DNA of 64,000 nt, taken from assembly GCA_029204225.1 (NCBI GenBank), contig CM055096.1:62416957-62480956 (forward strand), read 5' to 3'. A program made the translations under genes and the position numbers. This DNA is from Diphasiastrum complanatum (lineage: Eukaryota > Streptophyta > Lycopodiopsida > Lycopodiales > Lycopodiaceae). Of this stretch, positions 11,678 to 21,742 are shown in pieces (position 1 is the first letter of the stretch; each line of letters begins with the position of its first letter). The notes beneath the pieces were generated by a model. It saw nothing but the letters and a program-made list of their open reading frames with translations, made no database searches and had not been told where the DNA came from.

Positions 11678-12990
11678 ATCTCGAATGTCGACTACAGTGA
11701 GACTTTTAGTCCAGTCGTCAAACATTCGTCGATCCGAATGCTCCTGTCTTATGCTGCAGCTCTGAATGGAGTTATACAAGAAGATATCTACATGATCCAA
11801 CCCGAAGGATACGTTCCGGAAGGCATGAAGAATCATGTCTGTAAACTCCATAAAGCACTATACGGCTTGAAACAGTCTGCCAGAGCTTGGTTTCAGAGAA
11901 TCAACACATTCCTCATTGAACAAGGATTTGAACCAAGCACTGCTGATTGCAATGTTTATTCAAAGTCAGTGCTGCAATCCTTCATTATCATCACCTTGTA
12001 TGTTGATGATACGTTGCTCTTCAGCAACAATGCCAATATGGTCAAGGATTCAAAACAGATGTTGTTCTCAGAATTCGACATGACTGATATGGACGAAGCT
12101 CACTTCTGTCTTAGAATTCAAATCCACAAAGACAGAGCAAATCGACTGATTTACATCACTCAACAAAGGTATCTTCATAATGTTCTTAACAGATACAATT
12201 TGATGAATTATAAATTAGCTCACTGACCAATGGATCCAGGCCTGCATTTGTCAAAGGACCAATGTCCCCAGACAAAGCAGGAAGAGGAGCAGATGAGAGA
12301 ATACCCGTATTGATCGATACTCGGATCTCTCATGTACGCAATGGTCTGTACAAGGCCAGATATTTCTTTTGCTGTTAGCTCACTCAGGCAATACATGGCT
12401 AATCTTGGAATTACCCATTGGAAGGCTCTTATTCAAGTCATGAGATATATTCGAGCTACGATGGACCAGTGCATCTGCTATGGAGATGTCAACAACTACA
12501 ATCTTCATCAGCTCAGTGGATATTCTGATGCAAGCTGGGGAGGAGATGCAGACCATCGTAAGTCCACATCTGGATTTACATTCTTCTTCAATGGCGGTCC
12601 AATTTTGTGGAACAGTCGTAAGCAAACCTCTATCACACTTTCTTCTACTGAAGTAGAATATATTGCTGCTTCTCAATCTATTGGAAGTGTTTTGGTTGAG
12701 AAATTTGTTGTCAGACATCAATCTGCATCAGTACAGCCCTACAATTTTGTTTTGTGATAACCAAAGTGCTATTGCCTTATCGGCCAACCCTAGATTTCAT
12801 TCTAGGAGTAAGCACATTGAGATAAGATATCACTACATCAGGGGCAAAGTTCTCGATAAAGAGGTGAGCTTGACGTATTGTAGAACGTAGGACATGGTTG
12901 CAGACATTTTTACGAAAGCACTCAGTGTTAATGCACACAACAAATTTTCTGCATTGCTAAGTCTAAAGATCAAGGCATTCACGTATCCAG
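11678..12990 (+). pseudogene. RT and RNase H of copia B, broken
   Basis: After the stop at 11675 the frame continues VDYSETFSPVVKHSSIRML, then SYAAALNGVIQEDIYMIQPEGY. The roughly 14 residues normally between these parts, including the (D)VKTAFLN motif with the first RT catalytic Asp, are missing in frame. Later motifs are present: KLHKALYGLKQSARAWF, the catalytic TLYVDDTLLFSN, LRIQIHKDR, MYAMVCTRPDISFAVS and SGYSDASWGGDADHRKSTSG (RNase H Asp), LSSTEVEYIAAS, and finally SRSKHIEIRYHYIRGKV and DMVADIFTKALSVNAH. There are stops near 12226 and 12310 and a frameshift near 12690. The order IN-RT-RH is the copia order. Confidence 0.87.
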
Positions 12991-12993
12991 ATT

Positions 12994-13002
12994 AAGGAGG
13001 GG
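12994..13002 (+). other. Polypurine tract of copia B
   Basis: AAGGAGGGG lies directly before TGTTGGAT and 65 bases after the end of the RNase H homology. This is where second-strand synthesis of an LTR element is primed. Confidence 0.8.
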
Positions 13003-14090
13003 TGTTGGATTTACTCCTCCTGCTCTCCTAAATCCCAATTTTAATCTGCCTCCATTCATGCTACATATTTTTCTAACGTTGTCATGCAATCTGCATTTTC
13101 TACATGCAAATTCGCACAGACAAAGAAAAGGCGAATGAATCGCGACATTGTGTTCTTACGCAGGTCATGGTGACAGGCGAAAAGGGGACACTACCTTACT
13201 GAATGCCAAAGGTGCCCTAGCAGATAAGACACCCTGTAAATCTTATCCTAAGGCCATTCATAAGAGTGACACACTTTTGCGTCATCACCAACGTTCGCTT
13301 CAGTACTAGCTGACATCGCGCTCTTTTTACGCTCACCCCATGTAGTTGCGCTAACAAATTGGACAACGATTGCAGCCACCCATGATCTCCTACAGACAGC
13401 ACATCCACTCTGTACTTTTGCATCTGCACACCTGTAATATTATGTATATATATTGGATACCATATGCGTATTCTTTGATGATGATGATCAGATGATCAAG
13501 TGAGTGAAAAAGAGACTAAGAGAACATGTTTCATTCCTCATTACAAACAAAATAAGCTTCATAGGGCACGTGGTTTCGTCCACTATTGTATTGTGCTCTG
13601 CCGCATTATTAACTTGTATACATGATGTACTTAATCTGATACAACTCTTTGTTTAGCATTCAGATCTGTGTTAATATTGCTATGCTTGTTCTTCATTTTG
13701 TCTGATCTTTCTAGTTGCTCTTTCTGGTAATAGACGATCAACTTTTAGTCTTGTCTTTCGCAAATAATTCGCGACTAATTATCAATCGAGCATAGTCTAG
13801 CTCTTCGCAAATCATTCACAATAGATAATTTGTCTTGCAATTCGTGACAAATTATTCATCTAGCGCTTCATCCATTTAAAGGTTTGGCTATGTAATCTAG
13901 AATGACTGTGGTTTCTATCACTAAAGTTCTGTTCATTCTGATAGGCGCAGTCATGCTTACGGAGAGAGTCAAATAATTCATTCCGCTACGCACGAACATT
14001 TTGTGTTCGAGTTCGCTTCTCGTTTGTTTCTTGTTCAAGTTCGTTTCTCGTTCGTGTTCGTCATTTATTCTTCCTCCCTCTCTCCCAACA
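13003..14090 (+). repeat. 3' LTR of copia B, 1088 bases
   Basis: It starts TGTTGG after the polypurine tract and ends CCAACA, a perfect six-base inverted terminus. A TATATATATT box lies near 13444. Several TTCGCGA-type words occur, for example TCGCAAATAATTCGCGAC near 13759. The family belongs to the IN-RT part, not to the 8610-9085 LTR, so no second LTR copy of this family exists here. The next five bases, GGCAT, would be the right target duplication; the left partner is lost. Confidence 0.8.
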
Positions 14091-15130
14091 GGCATCTCTA
14101 ACCAAATGTGATTGCATAAACTCTTAGTTAGATTGGTAAAACAAATGAACTAAAATGAAGGAGAATGAAACTGAGATGAATTCACGAGGATCTTAGTTAT
14201 CTAAGAAAGATAAGAAGACTGTAGAATTGTTTTCCATTTGAAATGAGTTACTATTTTGAAATAGAAAAGTTTGTGTACCAGAAGATGATGAGATTAAGAA
14301 AAAAAAATAATGTACTTTGTGCAAGTCATCCAAGTATACACAAGACTTTAGACTATGTTAGAAGAGAGTTTTATTGGCCAAGACTCAAGTCATATGTCGA
14401 GTATTAAGTGTAAATCTTGTTAGCTAGCCAAAGAAAAATGCTTAAAGACTGGAAGATTGTTACATCCTTTAGATATCCCTCAAAAAAGATGGAAAAGTAT
14501 ATCTATGGATTTTGTAGTTGGACTTTTTAAAACCCAATGGCAAAATGATTTTATTTGGATTGAAGTGGACAGGTTAATTAAGTTAGCTATGATCATACTA
14601 GTTAAGTCAACTACAAGGGCTTCAAATTTAGCCTAGATATTTGCGAAAATATTATTCATGTATGGACTACCAAGTGATATTGTTAGAGATAGAAATTCTA
14701 AGCTTACAAGTCGCTTCTGGTTAAATTTATTCCATAAACTTGAAACCTCACTTAGTTTTAGTTCTATTAACCATCCTAAATCAGATGGACACACTAAAAG
14801 AACTAATCAGATTATGGAAAATATGTGGAGAACATATGTGTCTCACATACAATCTCAGTGAAGGATTACATTCCTTTCATTGAATTTTCTTACAATAGTA
14901 GAAAACATTTTGGTACAGATTATATTTTATTTATGCTCTAGATCTCTACTTAATGTGGAGACTTAATTTGTTAACATCTAAAACTATGCTTATTTTCTAT
15001 ATGACATGCAAGAAATACTACAATTAGCACATGATAGTATCCGTAGTGCTCAAGACAAAGCCTGAAAATTGGTTCTTTAGCTTACAAGCTTGATTTTCAA
15101 GACAAGTGTATTGCTCATCTAGTGTTTAAA
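14091..15130 (+). pseudogene. Ty3/gypsy integrase remnant (chromovirus-like)
   Basis: Translating around stops gives SIHKTL--VRREFYWPRLKS-like HHCC sequence near 14330, then LLHPLDIPQKRWKSISMDFV (first catalytic Asp), WIEVDRL, LFMYGLPSDIVRDRNSKLTS (second Asp) and SSINHPKSDGHTKRTNQIME. It closely parallels the integrase of the chromovirus at 51575-52391, which reads LHPLDIPTGKWESISMDFV and DHPESDGQTERTNQTME. The longest open piece is 67 codons (14658-14861). No RT or LTR is attached. The tail to 15130 ends with AHDSIRSAQDKA, also shared with the chromovirus. Confidence 0.8.
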
Positions 15131-16226
15131 GTAATCAATTGCAATTAAATATACGTGTCAAGTTGGTATTTGGACTCAGGAGCAACTCACACATGACACA
15201 CCACCATGACTGGTTTCAAGATTTCAAACCCTTCACTGATTCCAAAGTTGTACAACTATTTGACAACTCCTCTCATAGTATACAATTCAAAAACAGTGAT
15301 GTGAAATTATTTTCCAATGTTCTTAATATTCCAAATATGAAAAATTAGTAAATTTGGATTATAAGGTTAAATTTAATACTAAAGATTGCACTATTCTATC
15401 CAAAAAAATTTAGCTTTTGGTAAAAGGTGTGGCTACTTCTACTAACTCATAATACTATCCAACAAATGTCAAATTTGAAAATAGTTCAAGGTCTCATTAT
15501 ACTAGTAAAAAGATTTTCCAAGCCTATGAGAGTTGCAATATAGACAAACATTCCAAAACTCCAATCAAAGTAGACCATTCTCACTCTTCAAAAGATTTTC
15601 TAGATCTTATTCATAGTGACATTGGTGGACCTATGCACACTTCTTTCACAGAGGGAGCTAAATATTTTCTAGCCTTTATTGATGACTTTTCCATTTCTTG
15701 AAGAACAGATATGAACCATTCACATTTTTCAAGCATTTCAAAGAATGTAGCAACTCAGACTTAAAAAAAGATCAATGTTCTATGTATCAGTGGAGGGGGA
15801 GAATTCACATCTAATGAATTTGAAGATTTTTGTAAGGCACATGAGATGATACAACAGGTTACAAAAAGCTACTCACCTCAGTTCGATGGAGTATGTTGCA
15901 TGTTGATGCTGATCATTGGAAAGTTTCCATGGACAAAGAATATGACTCTCTCATAATGAACAAATGTCAAAATATGATTCCATTTGAATGGATTTTTTGA
16001 AATAAATGCTGATGGAAAAATCGATAGATTTAAAGCCGAACTTGTTGCAAAGATTTCTCATAGATTCTAAATCTTGACTATTTAGAAGCAAGCCTTCAGC
16101 CCAGTAGTCAAGCATACTTGCATTTGGCTCCTACTTTTATTTTTACATGTAGTCAACCTTGAAGTCCATCAAATGGAAGTTCAAACAACATTTCTAAATG
16201 GAGCTATTGAAGAAGACATTTGTTTG
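15131..16226 (+). pseudogene. Copia remnant: protease, integrase and RT pieces
   Basis: At 15160-15345 the frame reads a decayed protease opening (LRSNSHMTHHHDWFQDFKP in place of the usual DSGATHHM), then DNSSHSIQFKNSDVKLFSNV. At about 15595 DLIHSDIGGPMHTSF gives the first integrase Asp, followed by KYFLAFIDDFS. SGGGEFTSNEFEDFCKAHEM (near 15790) is the second Asp block with D changed to G. The integrase end is deleted, and RT resumes near 15910 with DGKIDRFKAELVAK and HQMEVQTTFLNGAIEEDI. The remnant is cut at 16226 by an LTR. RT motif A Asp is changed to E. Confidence 0.75.
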
Positions 16227-16696
16227 TGTTAGGTACTATAATGGTACGCCCTTCAGTGATGGCCTCACAAGGGGCCTAACGTAGGTCTGATGTTATCGAC
16301 ATGTTTTAGTGCCACACGTCACCATCCTAGGAGGTCATGTGTCACCAGCAGGACCGTGCTTGATGGGACCCACTATGCTATGCCTATATAGTGGTGAGGT
16401 TTCTCTTTTGCCATTGACTCAGTCTACCCGGGAGTTGGTGGATGGAGAGAATGTGCATTAGACAGGATGTATCTCCATGCCAGGAGATGTGTGCTAGGGA
16501 GAGCCAAAGGCGATGGCTAGTAGTATGGGACGCCAGTTATCACAAGAGGCTTGACTAGGCACGTGGATGTCGATAGCTCCAGTGCATGGGGGTGGGTCGG
16601 TAGTGACCCTATGGATGGGCGGATATGGTGCATAGTCACTGGTATGGGGCATGCATCAACCTTCAAGAAAATCAGAGATCTAAGGGAGTTGTAACA
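16227..16696 (+). repeat. LTR of a different (gypsy-type) element inserted in copia RT
   Basis: A 470-base block, clearly more G+C rich than its surroundings, starts TGTTAGGTAC and ends TTGTAACA. Two bases later comes a perfect PBS. A TATATAGTGG box is at about 16383. The left edge cuts the copia RT right after the motif FLNGAIEEDI. I call it gypsy-type from the terminal style and composition only; no coding part follows. Confidence 0.65.
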
Positions 16697-16698
16697 TT

Positions 16699-16710
16699 TG
16701 GTATCAGAGC
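16699..16710 (+). other. Primer-binding site after the 470-base LTR
   Basis: TGGTATCAGAGC, a perfect initiator-Met type, two bases after the LTR end. Confidence 0.88.
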
Positions 16711-17436
16711 CGTCGATTTTCTTTAAGGTGCACTAGCTCCCTTATATTCTTTAGCGGCTTTGTGTCCTCTTTTAGGGAATGTGGCTATTTGTATTCTTTA
16801 ACCTTTGTTAGAAGTTCATTCTTGAAAAGGGTTGAGCCTTTTTTTGGGGTTTGAGAGCTAGTTGCAAACTGGTTGTTCTTTTAAGTTCAATATCTTTTCT
16901 TTTGGACCCTTTTTTGGTTCTTGGAAAGAAGAGACTTAAGCTTGTCCTCCTAGAGTTATTAGATTGTATTTCTTTGATTAGACTTAAGCTTGTCCTCCTA
17001 GGTCTTTTGATGAAGTACCAAGAAGTTACCATTTAGGGCAAGTTTAGGGCAATTGGCAAAATGACAGTTTAGTAGCTATAAATAGTAGTACCAGCATGAA
17101 AAAAGTATCTTTGTATTCTCATTATATGTGGATAATTCATCTCTTTTGATTCTATGTCAATCTCATGTGTATTTATCAAGATATCTTGATTTCTAGTGTG
17201 TAGAATGTCATTTTTGTTGTTGATCTTGCATCCACAGTTGTGAAGGATAGTAGGATGTTGTTGTACGGACAGGGACAGTACCTTACTGTATCTAAGTGCT
17301 TATGATCAGACCTTAGTGATTTCTGCAATTCTAGCATGTTGATGATTTCTATCTTGTAGCTAAATCTAGATGTGCATCCAAAGTTGGTCGAGATCTTAGA
17401 GATCCATCAGTATGTTTTGGATCTATTTTTTTCACA
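16711..17436 (+). repeat. Leader remnant and LTR of copia G
   Basis: The first part is short leader sequence of the preceding element. The second part is the LTR of element G, ending TTTTTTTCACA at 17436. A TATAAATAG box is at about 17080. The tail GATCTTAGAGATCC resembles the LTR end of element A (GGATCTTAAGGATCTG). A 49-base spaced duplication of ACTTAAGCTTGTCCTCCTAG occurs near 16930 and 16980. The boundary between the two parts is not resolved. Confidence 0.5.
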
Positions 17437-17448
17437 TGTATCAGAGTA
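17437..17448 (+). other. Degenerate primer-binding site of copia G
   Basis: TGTATCAGAGTA follows CACA. It is the usual site with the second G lost and the end altered, so it is probably dead. Confidence 0.6.
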
Positions 17449-17719
17449 GGTTGCAGGACAAATTTGGAGTATTTGCCAAATCTAGAGGGGTATTTGAGGG
17501 CGCCATAAATTCTATGCATTTTCAAGTATGTCACTTGGAGTAGGCCGATTTTTTGGAGACAAAAATTTCTCATGGTAGTGGATGTTACATTCTACAAGAT
17601 GATGTATCAAGATTCTAGCTTTTGCATATAGTTTTTGCTTGATTCAATATTTTGCATTTTTGGAAGAACCCTAAATTTGATAGGATCTCTTGATTTTAAG
17701 TTGCTGGACTTTTTTCAAG

Positions 17720-18340
17720 AGTTTGTTTCAAGTGCTTGAGGAGTGACAATGGTAGTGAGTACATTTCTACCAAGTTCAAAGCATTTTGTGATGCAAATGG
17801 TTTCAAGAGGGAGTACACAAGCCCAAGGACACCACAACAAAATGGAGTGGCTGAGAAGAAGAATAAAACCTTATGTGAAGGTGCCAAAGCCATGAGGTTA
17901 GGTGCAAATCTTCCTAAATCCTTTTGGGATCAAGCTTTGTTGTGTGCTAATTTTCTATGCAATAGATGGCCAAGTGTGGTATTGCATGGGAGAACCCCTT
18001 TTGAAGTCTTGTTTGGTAGGAGGCCAAGTGTCAAGTTTTTCAAAACTTTTGGATGCATTTGCTATATCAACATTACTCTTGATGATAGGAAAAATGAGGA
18101 TCCATCTTTAAAGAAAGGTATATTTGCTGGTTATAGTGAGGTGAGAAAGGCTTACAAAGTTACATTCCTTCATCTAAGAAAGTGGGCATTGGAAGAGATG
18201 TCATTTTTAATGAGGGGAACTTTTCAAAAGTTCCTTCAAGTGGTGGTGTGGATGTTGGATCTAACATTCTTGATGTTGATAACATTCATGATACTTTGGA
18301 TTTTGATGTTGAAGAGCCTACTTCAAATCAGAAGCCAAGG
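17720..18340 (+). pseudogene. Copia G integrase fragment
   Basis: An open frame of 202 codons starts in the integrase core: LRSDNGSEYISTKFKAFCDA (second catalytic Asp), REYTSPRTPQQNGVAEKKN (catalytic Glu), FWDQALLCANFLCNRWPSV, FGCICYINITLDDRKNEDPS and GIFAGYSEVRKAYKV. A frameshift near 18165 separates it from VGIGRDVIFNEGN. It is the closest relative here of the A integrase (shared CANFLCNRW, ITLDDR, YSEV). Gag, protease, the pre-integrase region and the first Asp are deleted between the PBS and 17720. RT is also missing: the frame ends QKPRMTSNWKH and runs into the shared non-coding block. Confidence 0.85.
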
Positions 18341-18488
18341 ATGACATCAAATTGGAAGCATGTAAGAATCATTGCATTTACATTATATTTGGTTCTTCAT
18401 GTTCTAGTTACATCTTGATATGTAAAATTGATGTAAGAAATAGTGAAGTATCCAATGTGGACACTATTCTTTATATCAATTACTGCTT
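18341..18488 (+). repeat. Block shared with copia A (8190-8330)
   Basis: It matches 8190-8330 with few differences, including the shared run AGTTACATCTTGATATGTAA. In both places it follows integrase-derived sequence but not at the same distance. It is probably a fixed part of this non-autonomous copia subfamily. Its role is unknown. Confidence 0.75.
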
Positions 18489-18770
18489 CTTTGTCAGCTT
18501 TTATCTTTACCTAGCATCTATCACTTGAATATCTGTTTTTACCACAGACACTACATTGTATATGGAATCTACCATCGCTAAGTAACATAAGGATTCATAT
18601 CATGTAATAATTATCCCACTCTATGTTAGTACAATCTCTAGTCATGTGGGCTTCTTTACAATACTAACATGAAACTTCACTCAGTTTGTCAGGTTTCTGC
18701 TCACCAATGAGATTCTATTGTCTTTTCAAAAAGTTGTCATCAATTGTCAAGTGATTGCTTGCATTATTAT
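18489..18770 (-). pseudogene. Gag zinc-knuckle remnant (minus strand)
   Basis: On the minus strand the sequence reads C-stop-YCKEAHMTRDC and, about 40 codons later, CSVCGKNRYSSDRC. These are two CX2CX4HX4C-like nucleocapsid knuckles, one with a stop in place of a residue and one with H changed to Y. A K/D-rich stretch lies between. It is a short decayed gag piece whose parent element is not identifiable. Confidence 0.5.
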
Positions 18771-20885
18771 CAAGAATTCTATCACCAAATGCAAGCTAGA
18801 ATTGATCCTATCTTGATATGCAAGAGCAATCTAAAGCAAAGTGTAAGTGATCAAACAAGCTTCACACATTTGAAACACAGCCTGTTGTACATAATGAGAT
18901 TGCAGAGCAAAGTTCTAACAATAATTAAATCATTGGATCCACCAAAATGCATGCAAATAAAGAAATAGACTAGCTTGATGCAAAATCCTCAAGATCTCTT
19001 CAAATTGTTCTTGCCAAATGAGCTCAACAAGGAGTATACACAAAAAAGTTGAGGCTTGGGCTGACTTGAACTATTTCACACATGTGGGATAGTACATTCA
19101 CTTGTCCTTTGGCTCCTCATAAAGTCTCATACAAATCTATGGCCATCCAATCAAATTGTACCTCTTGAAAAAGCTAGAAAATTTGCTTCTAACCTGAAAA
19201 ACTCGACCTTTTGCCTGAGTGGCTCTTGGGAGTATATACAAGCTGCACCTATGTCTATGGTTCGATCGTAGGAACAGGTTCCACATGTGTGTAATGACAT
19301 TATTTACATAAATTATGGCCTTAATCAAGCTATATTTTTCATATTTTTCACATTCCTCAAAAATAGCTTGATTTTATATGCGCCCGAAAAGGGCCTTTGA
19401 GAAAGATACCTCTTTACATTCTTACTTTTTTGTGCTATGAGGCATCTAAACTCTATGACAACCATGGGGATCTTCGCATCAGCTCTCACAGGTGAGAGGT
19501 GTTTCAGCCCAGCCCAGCCCAATCAATTGAAACACTTGGCATTGCTTTGGGCCATACATACAGTTACAATGCACGTTGGAATACGGCGATTGTACTGGCA
19601 GAATTGGATGGGCCTATTACTCTCTCAATTTTGCCATATAGTGAGTGCTCCCATGATATAAGGGCCGGAGTCTGCATCTCGGCTTTTAACTTACTTTCAA
19701 GAGTCCCAAGGATTCCCAACCTCCTTGAGGATTCCATTGCGCTCATTGCTTACAAAGCATCTGTACTTCGGCATCTATGCCGGCTTCACCACTATACTGG
19801 CACTATAGTCTATGGCAAATCAATATTGCGATGAACCAGCTGTTTTTTCATCGACAAACTTTGATACTCAGTATCTAATGAATGATAAGCAATGTTACTA
19901 TGCTTTGCTTGGGTCTACAGTCTACTACTAATTAGTCTCGTGCCTTTTTCCTGTGTGCAATAACTTTAAAGAAAAGTCCTATACTGCTATCTCCTGTTTG
20001 AGGGTCCTACTATGAAGTCTAAAGACTCCAGAGCATAAGGTCTAACAATGTTATTGATCTGAACTTGGCTACAGCTTCTCATGTGAGCTGAAGCCTGAAA
20101 TTTGACTGTATAATCTCTACAGATCATACGTATTGTACATCTCAAAGCATTATACTGTAGTGGTACCCTCATTTAAGATCTTCACTCAGAATATGTGGAG
20201 ATTTGACAGTTGCAACTTGCTAGCATATTGAAGTAGTACTGGACTCGTGGAGCTGAGAGTGGCAGCTTCATTCCCGAATCCCAGGTTTGAAGGCTTGAGC
20301 CTTGGCCGTTCGCCTCTGTCCCCAGTTTTCAATACTCGACTCTCGAGCTCAGCTCACCGTAGATGTCAGTCTGTCTCTGAATTTTCTGTCTTTTAATTCA
20401 TTATTCTAAGCAGTATCATGATGAGAAATGAGGATCGGTTAGTGGATGATGTCGGACGAGTCAAGACCTTGGTCATGTGCTCAGAGTCCACAGTTCAGAT
20501 TCTAGATCATGGGCACGGCCTGCAGGCTTCATGCGTGTGTAGTCATGGTAGTTTGGGTATGTTTCAAGTTTCAACCTGGGAAACTCCTTTTTTTCTATTC
20601 AAGCTTTTGTTTGACTGCATAGTCACAGAAAACGACTAATGTGACAAAACTAATGTATGTCTTCTCACCATGTTATTATACAGTCAATAAAACGCTCAAA
20701 ATAACTATCGGATACTTGACTGCAAGAATCTTGTTATCAAGCTCAGTAGTCAAGTCTTTCATGGGCATACCAAACTAGTAGAGCTTGTTTTTCTCCTAGA
20801 TGATTAGTTCCAAAACATAAATATTATTAATTTGTTAACTTTGTACACCTTACTCAATATCACATGCTTTTTGGGTACCATTTCG
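18771..20885. other. Unassigned stretch; one 111-codon frame of unknown origin
   Basis: I recognise no retroelement domain here. CACATGTGG-type words near 19070 and 19275 resemble the LTR palindrome of neighbouring copia families, so old LTR or leader pieces may be present up to about 19330. From 19430 to 20640 base composition rises in G+C. One open frame of 111 codons (19499-19834, +) begins MFQPSPAQSIETLGIALGH and shows no motif I can place. It has no obvious splice or promoter context. It may be chance or a decayed gene piece. Confidence 0.35.
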
Positions 20886-20889
20886 ACAT

Positions 20890-21063
20890 GTGGAGTAGAC
20901 ATATGAACTATAAACCTTGAAGATCACCTATTTGAATTTAACGTATCCATCCAATTCCTTGACGTTTCTTGTCCATTTATTTCATCAAAATATAGGTAAT
21001 TCATCTAGTTTTCAAATATCATTTTTTTGCATAGATTCTATTTCATTCCTCATAGCATCTTGA
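20890..21063 (-). pseudogene. Copia RT entry remnant, part 2
   Basis: On the minus strand this reads DAMRNEIESMQKND and KLDELP, then NKWTRNVKELDGYVK. This is the decayed form of the copia RT entry (W--AM--E--SI-KN-TW-LV-LP). It continues the linker at 21552-21720, from which it is separated by the probable SINE. Confidence 0.6.
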
Positions 21064-21083
21064 CATTCACTATGTACTACGAC
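21064..21083 (+). repeat. Left target-site duplication of the SINE
   Basis: CATTCACTATGTACTACGAC, repeated exactly at 21532-21551. Confidence 0.8.
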
Positions 21084-21531
21084 TCAGTTGGTTAGCTTGA
21101 CATCCAAAGTTTCTTTGGTCTCAGGTCATTAGGGGAGTTTTGAGCTCCAAAAAGACCCTTTAAGAATTCGTGCAAGATGTCTTTTATATTATTAAAATAT
21201 TACAGCACTAATACTTTTGACTTGCCATAACTTTTTAATCATATCTTAGAAGTATGTCATCTAACATATCATCGGAAAGCCCTTGTTGAGCGCTTTCCAA
21301 TGCACCAAACTCCGCTAAATTTGGACTTACCACTAAAAAGTTATGCCATTTTTAGTGTGGAATCAAAATGTGGACTCAAAAAGTTACGTTACGTAGACTT
21401 CAAATTTGAGTGTTTCGATTGGTCCATGTGTAAGAAAAATTTAAGAAAAAATATAAAAAGAATCTTTACAAAGGGTCTTTTTTGGCTTTAGAACTCCTTT
21501 AATGTCAAGCCTCTCCTTAAAAACCAAAAAG
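21084..21531 (+). mobile_element. Probable tRNA-derived SINE, about 448 bases
   Basis: The segment lies between perfect 20-base direct repeats, which is the size of target duplication made by LINE machinery. It begins TCAGTTGGTTAGCTTGACA, very like the A-box end of a tRNA (CTCAGTTGGTTAG). A GGTCTCAGGTCATTAGG patch about 35 bases later is a plausible decayed B box (GGTTCGANTCC). The right end is A-rich (TTAAAAACCAAAAA) directly before the second repeat, as expected of a SINE tail. Without the insert the two flanks join into one continuous minus-strand copia reading. It is longer than most plant SINEs, so the body may be composite. Confidence 0.65.
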
Positions 21532-21551
21532 CATTCACTATGTACTACGAC
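21532..21551 (+). repeat. Right target-site duplication of the SINE
   Basis: A perfect second copy of the 20-base word at 21064-21083, directly after the A-rich tail. Confidence 0.8.
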
Positions 21552-21720
21552 ATACTTGATTATTTTTGGCTCTTCAAAATCTTGCATTGCACTCATCAAA
21601 GACAAATTTACTTCATACCTATTAGGTTGTCTTTGTTCTCTAGTTGACCTACGAGCCTTTTCTGATCCCCTTCCATCTTGAATCTCATCCTATTTCACAT
21701 CCTTTGTCATCGTCAACTAC
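21552..21720 (-). pseudogene. Copia IN-RT linker remnant, part 1
   Basis: The minus strand reads QDGRGSEKARRSTREQRQPN and RYEVNLSLMSAMQDFEEPKI. RRSTRE-R-PNRY is the hallmark of the linker between copia integrase and RT. The reading runs on, past the SINE, into 21063-20890. Confidence 0.65.
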
Positions 21721-21742
21721 CAACTAGCTTTGGCATTTTGGA

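Noticed and set aside
19499-19834. A host gene exon of 111 codons
   Set aside because: No known motif, no clear splice sites, no supporting frame nearby. Length is within chance for this more G+C-rich stretch.
21084-21160. A tRNA gene
   Set aside because: Only the A-box side is tRNA-like. There is no cloverleaf, anticodon stem or proper T arm, and the block lies at the head of a SINE-like insert.
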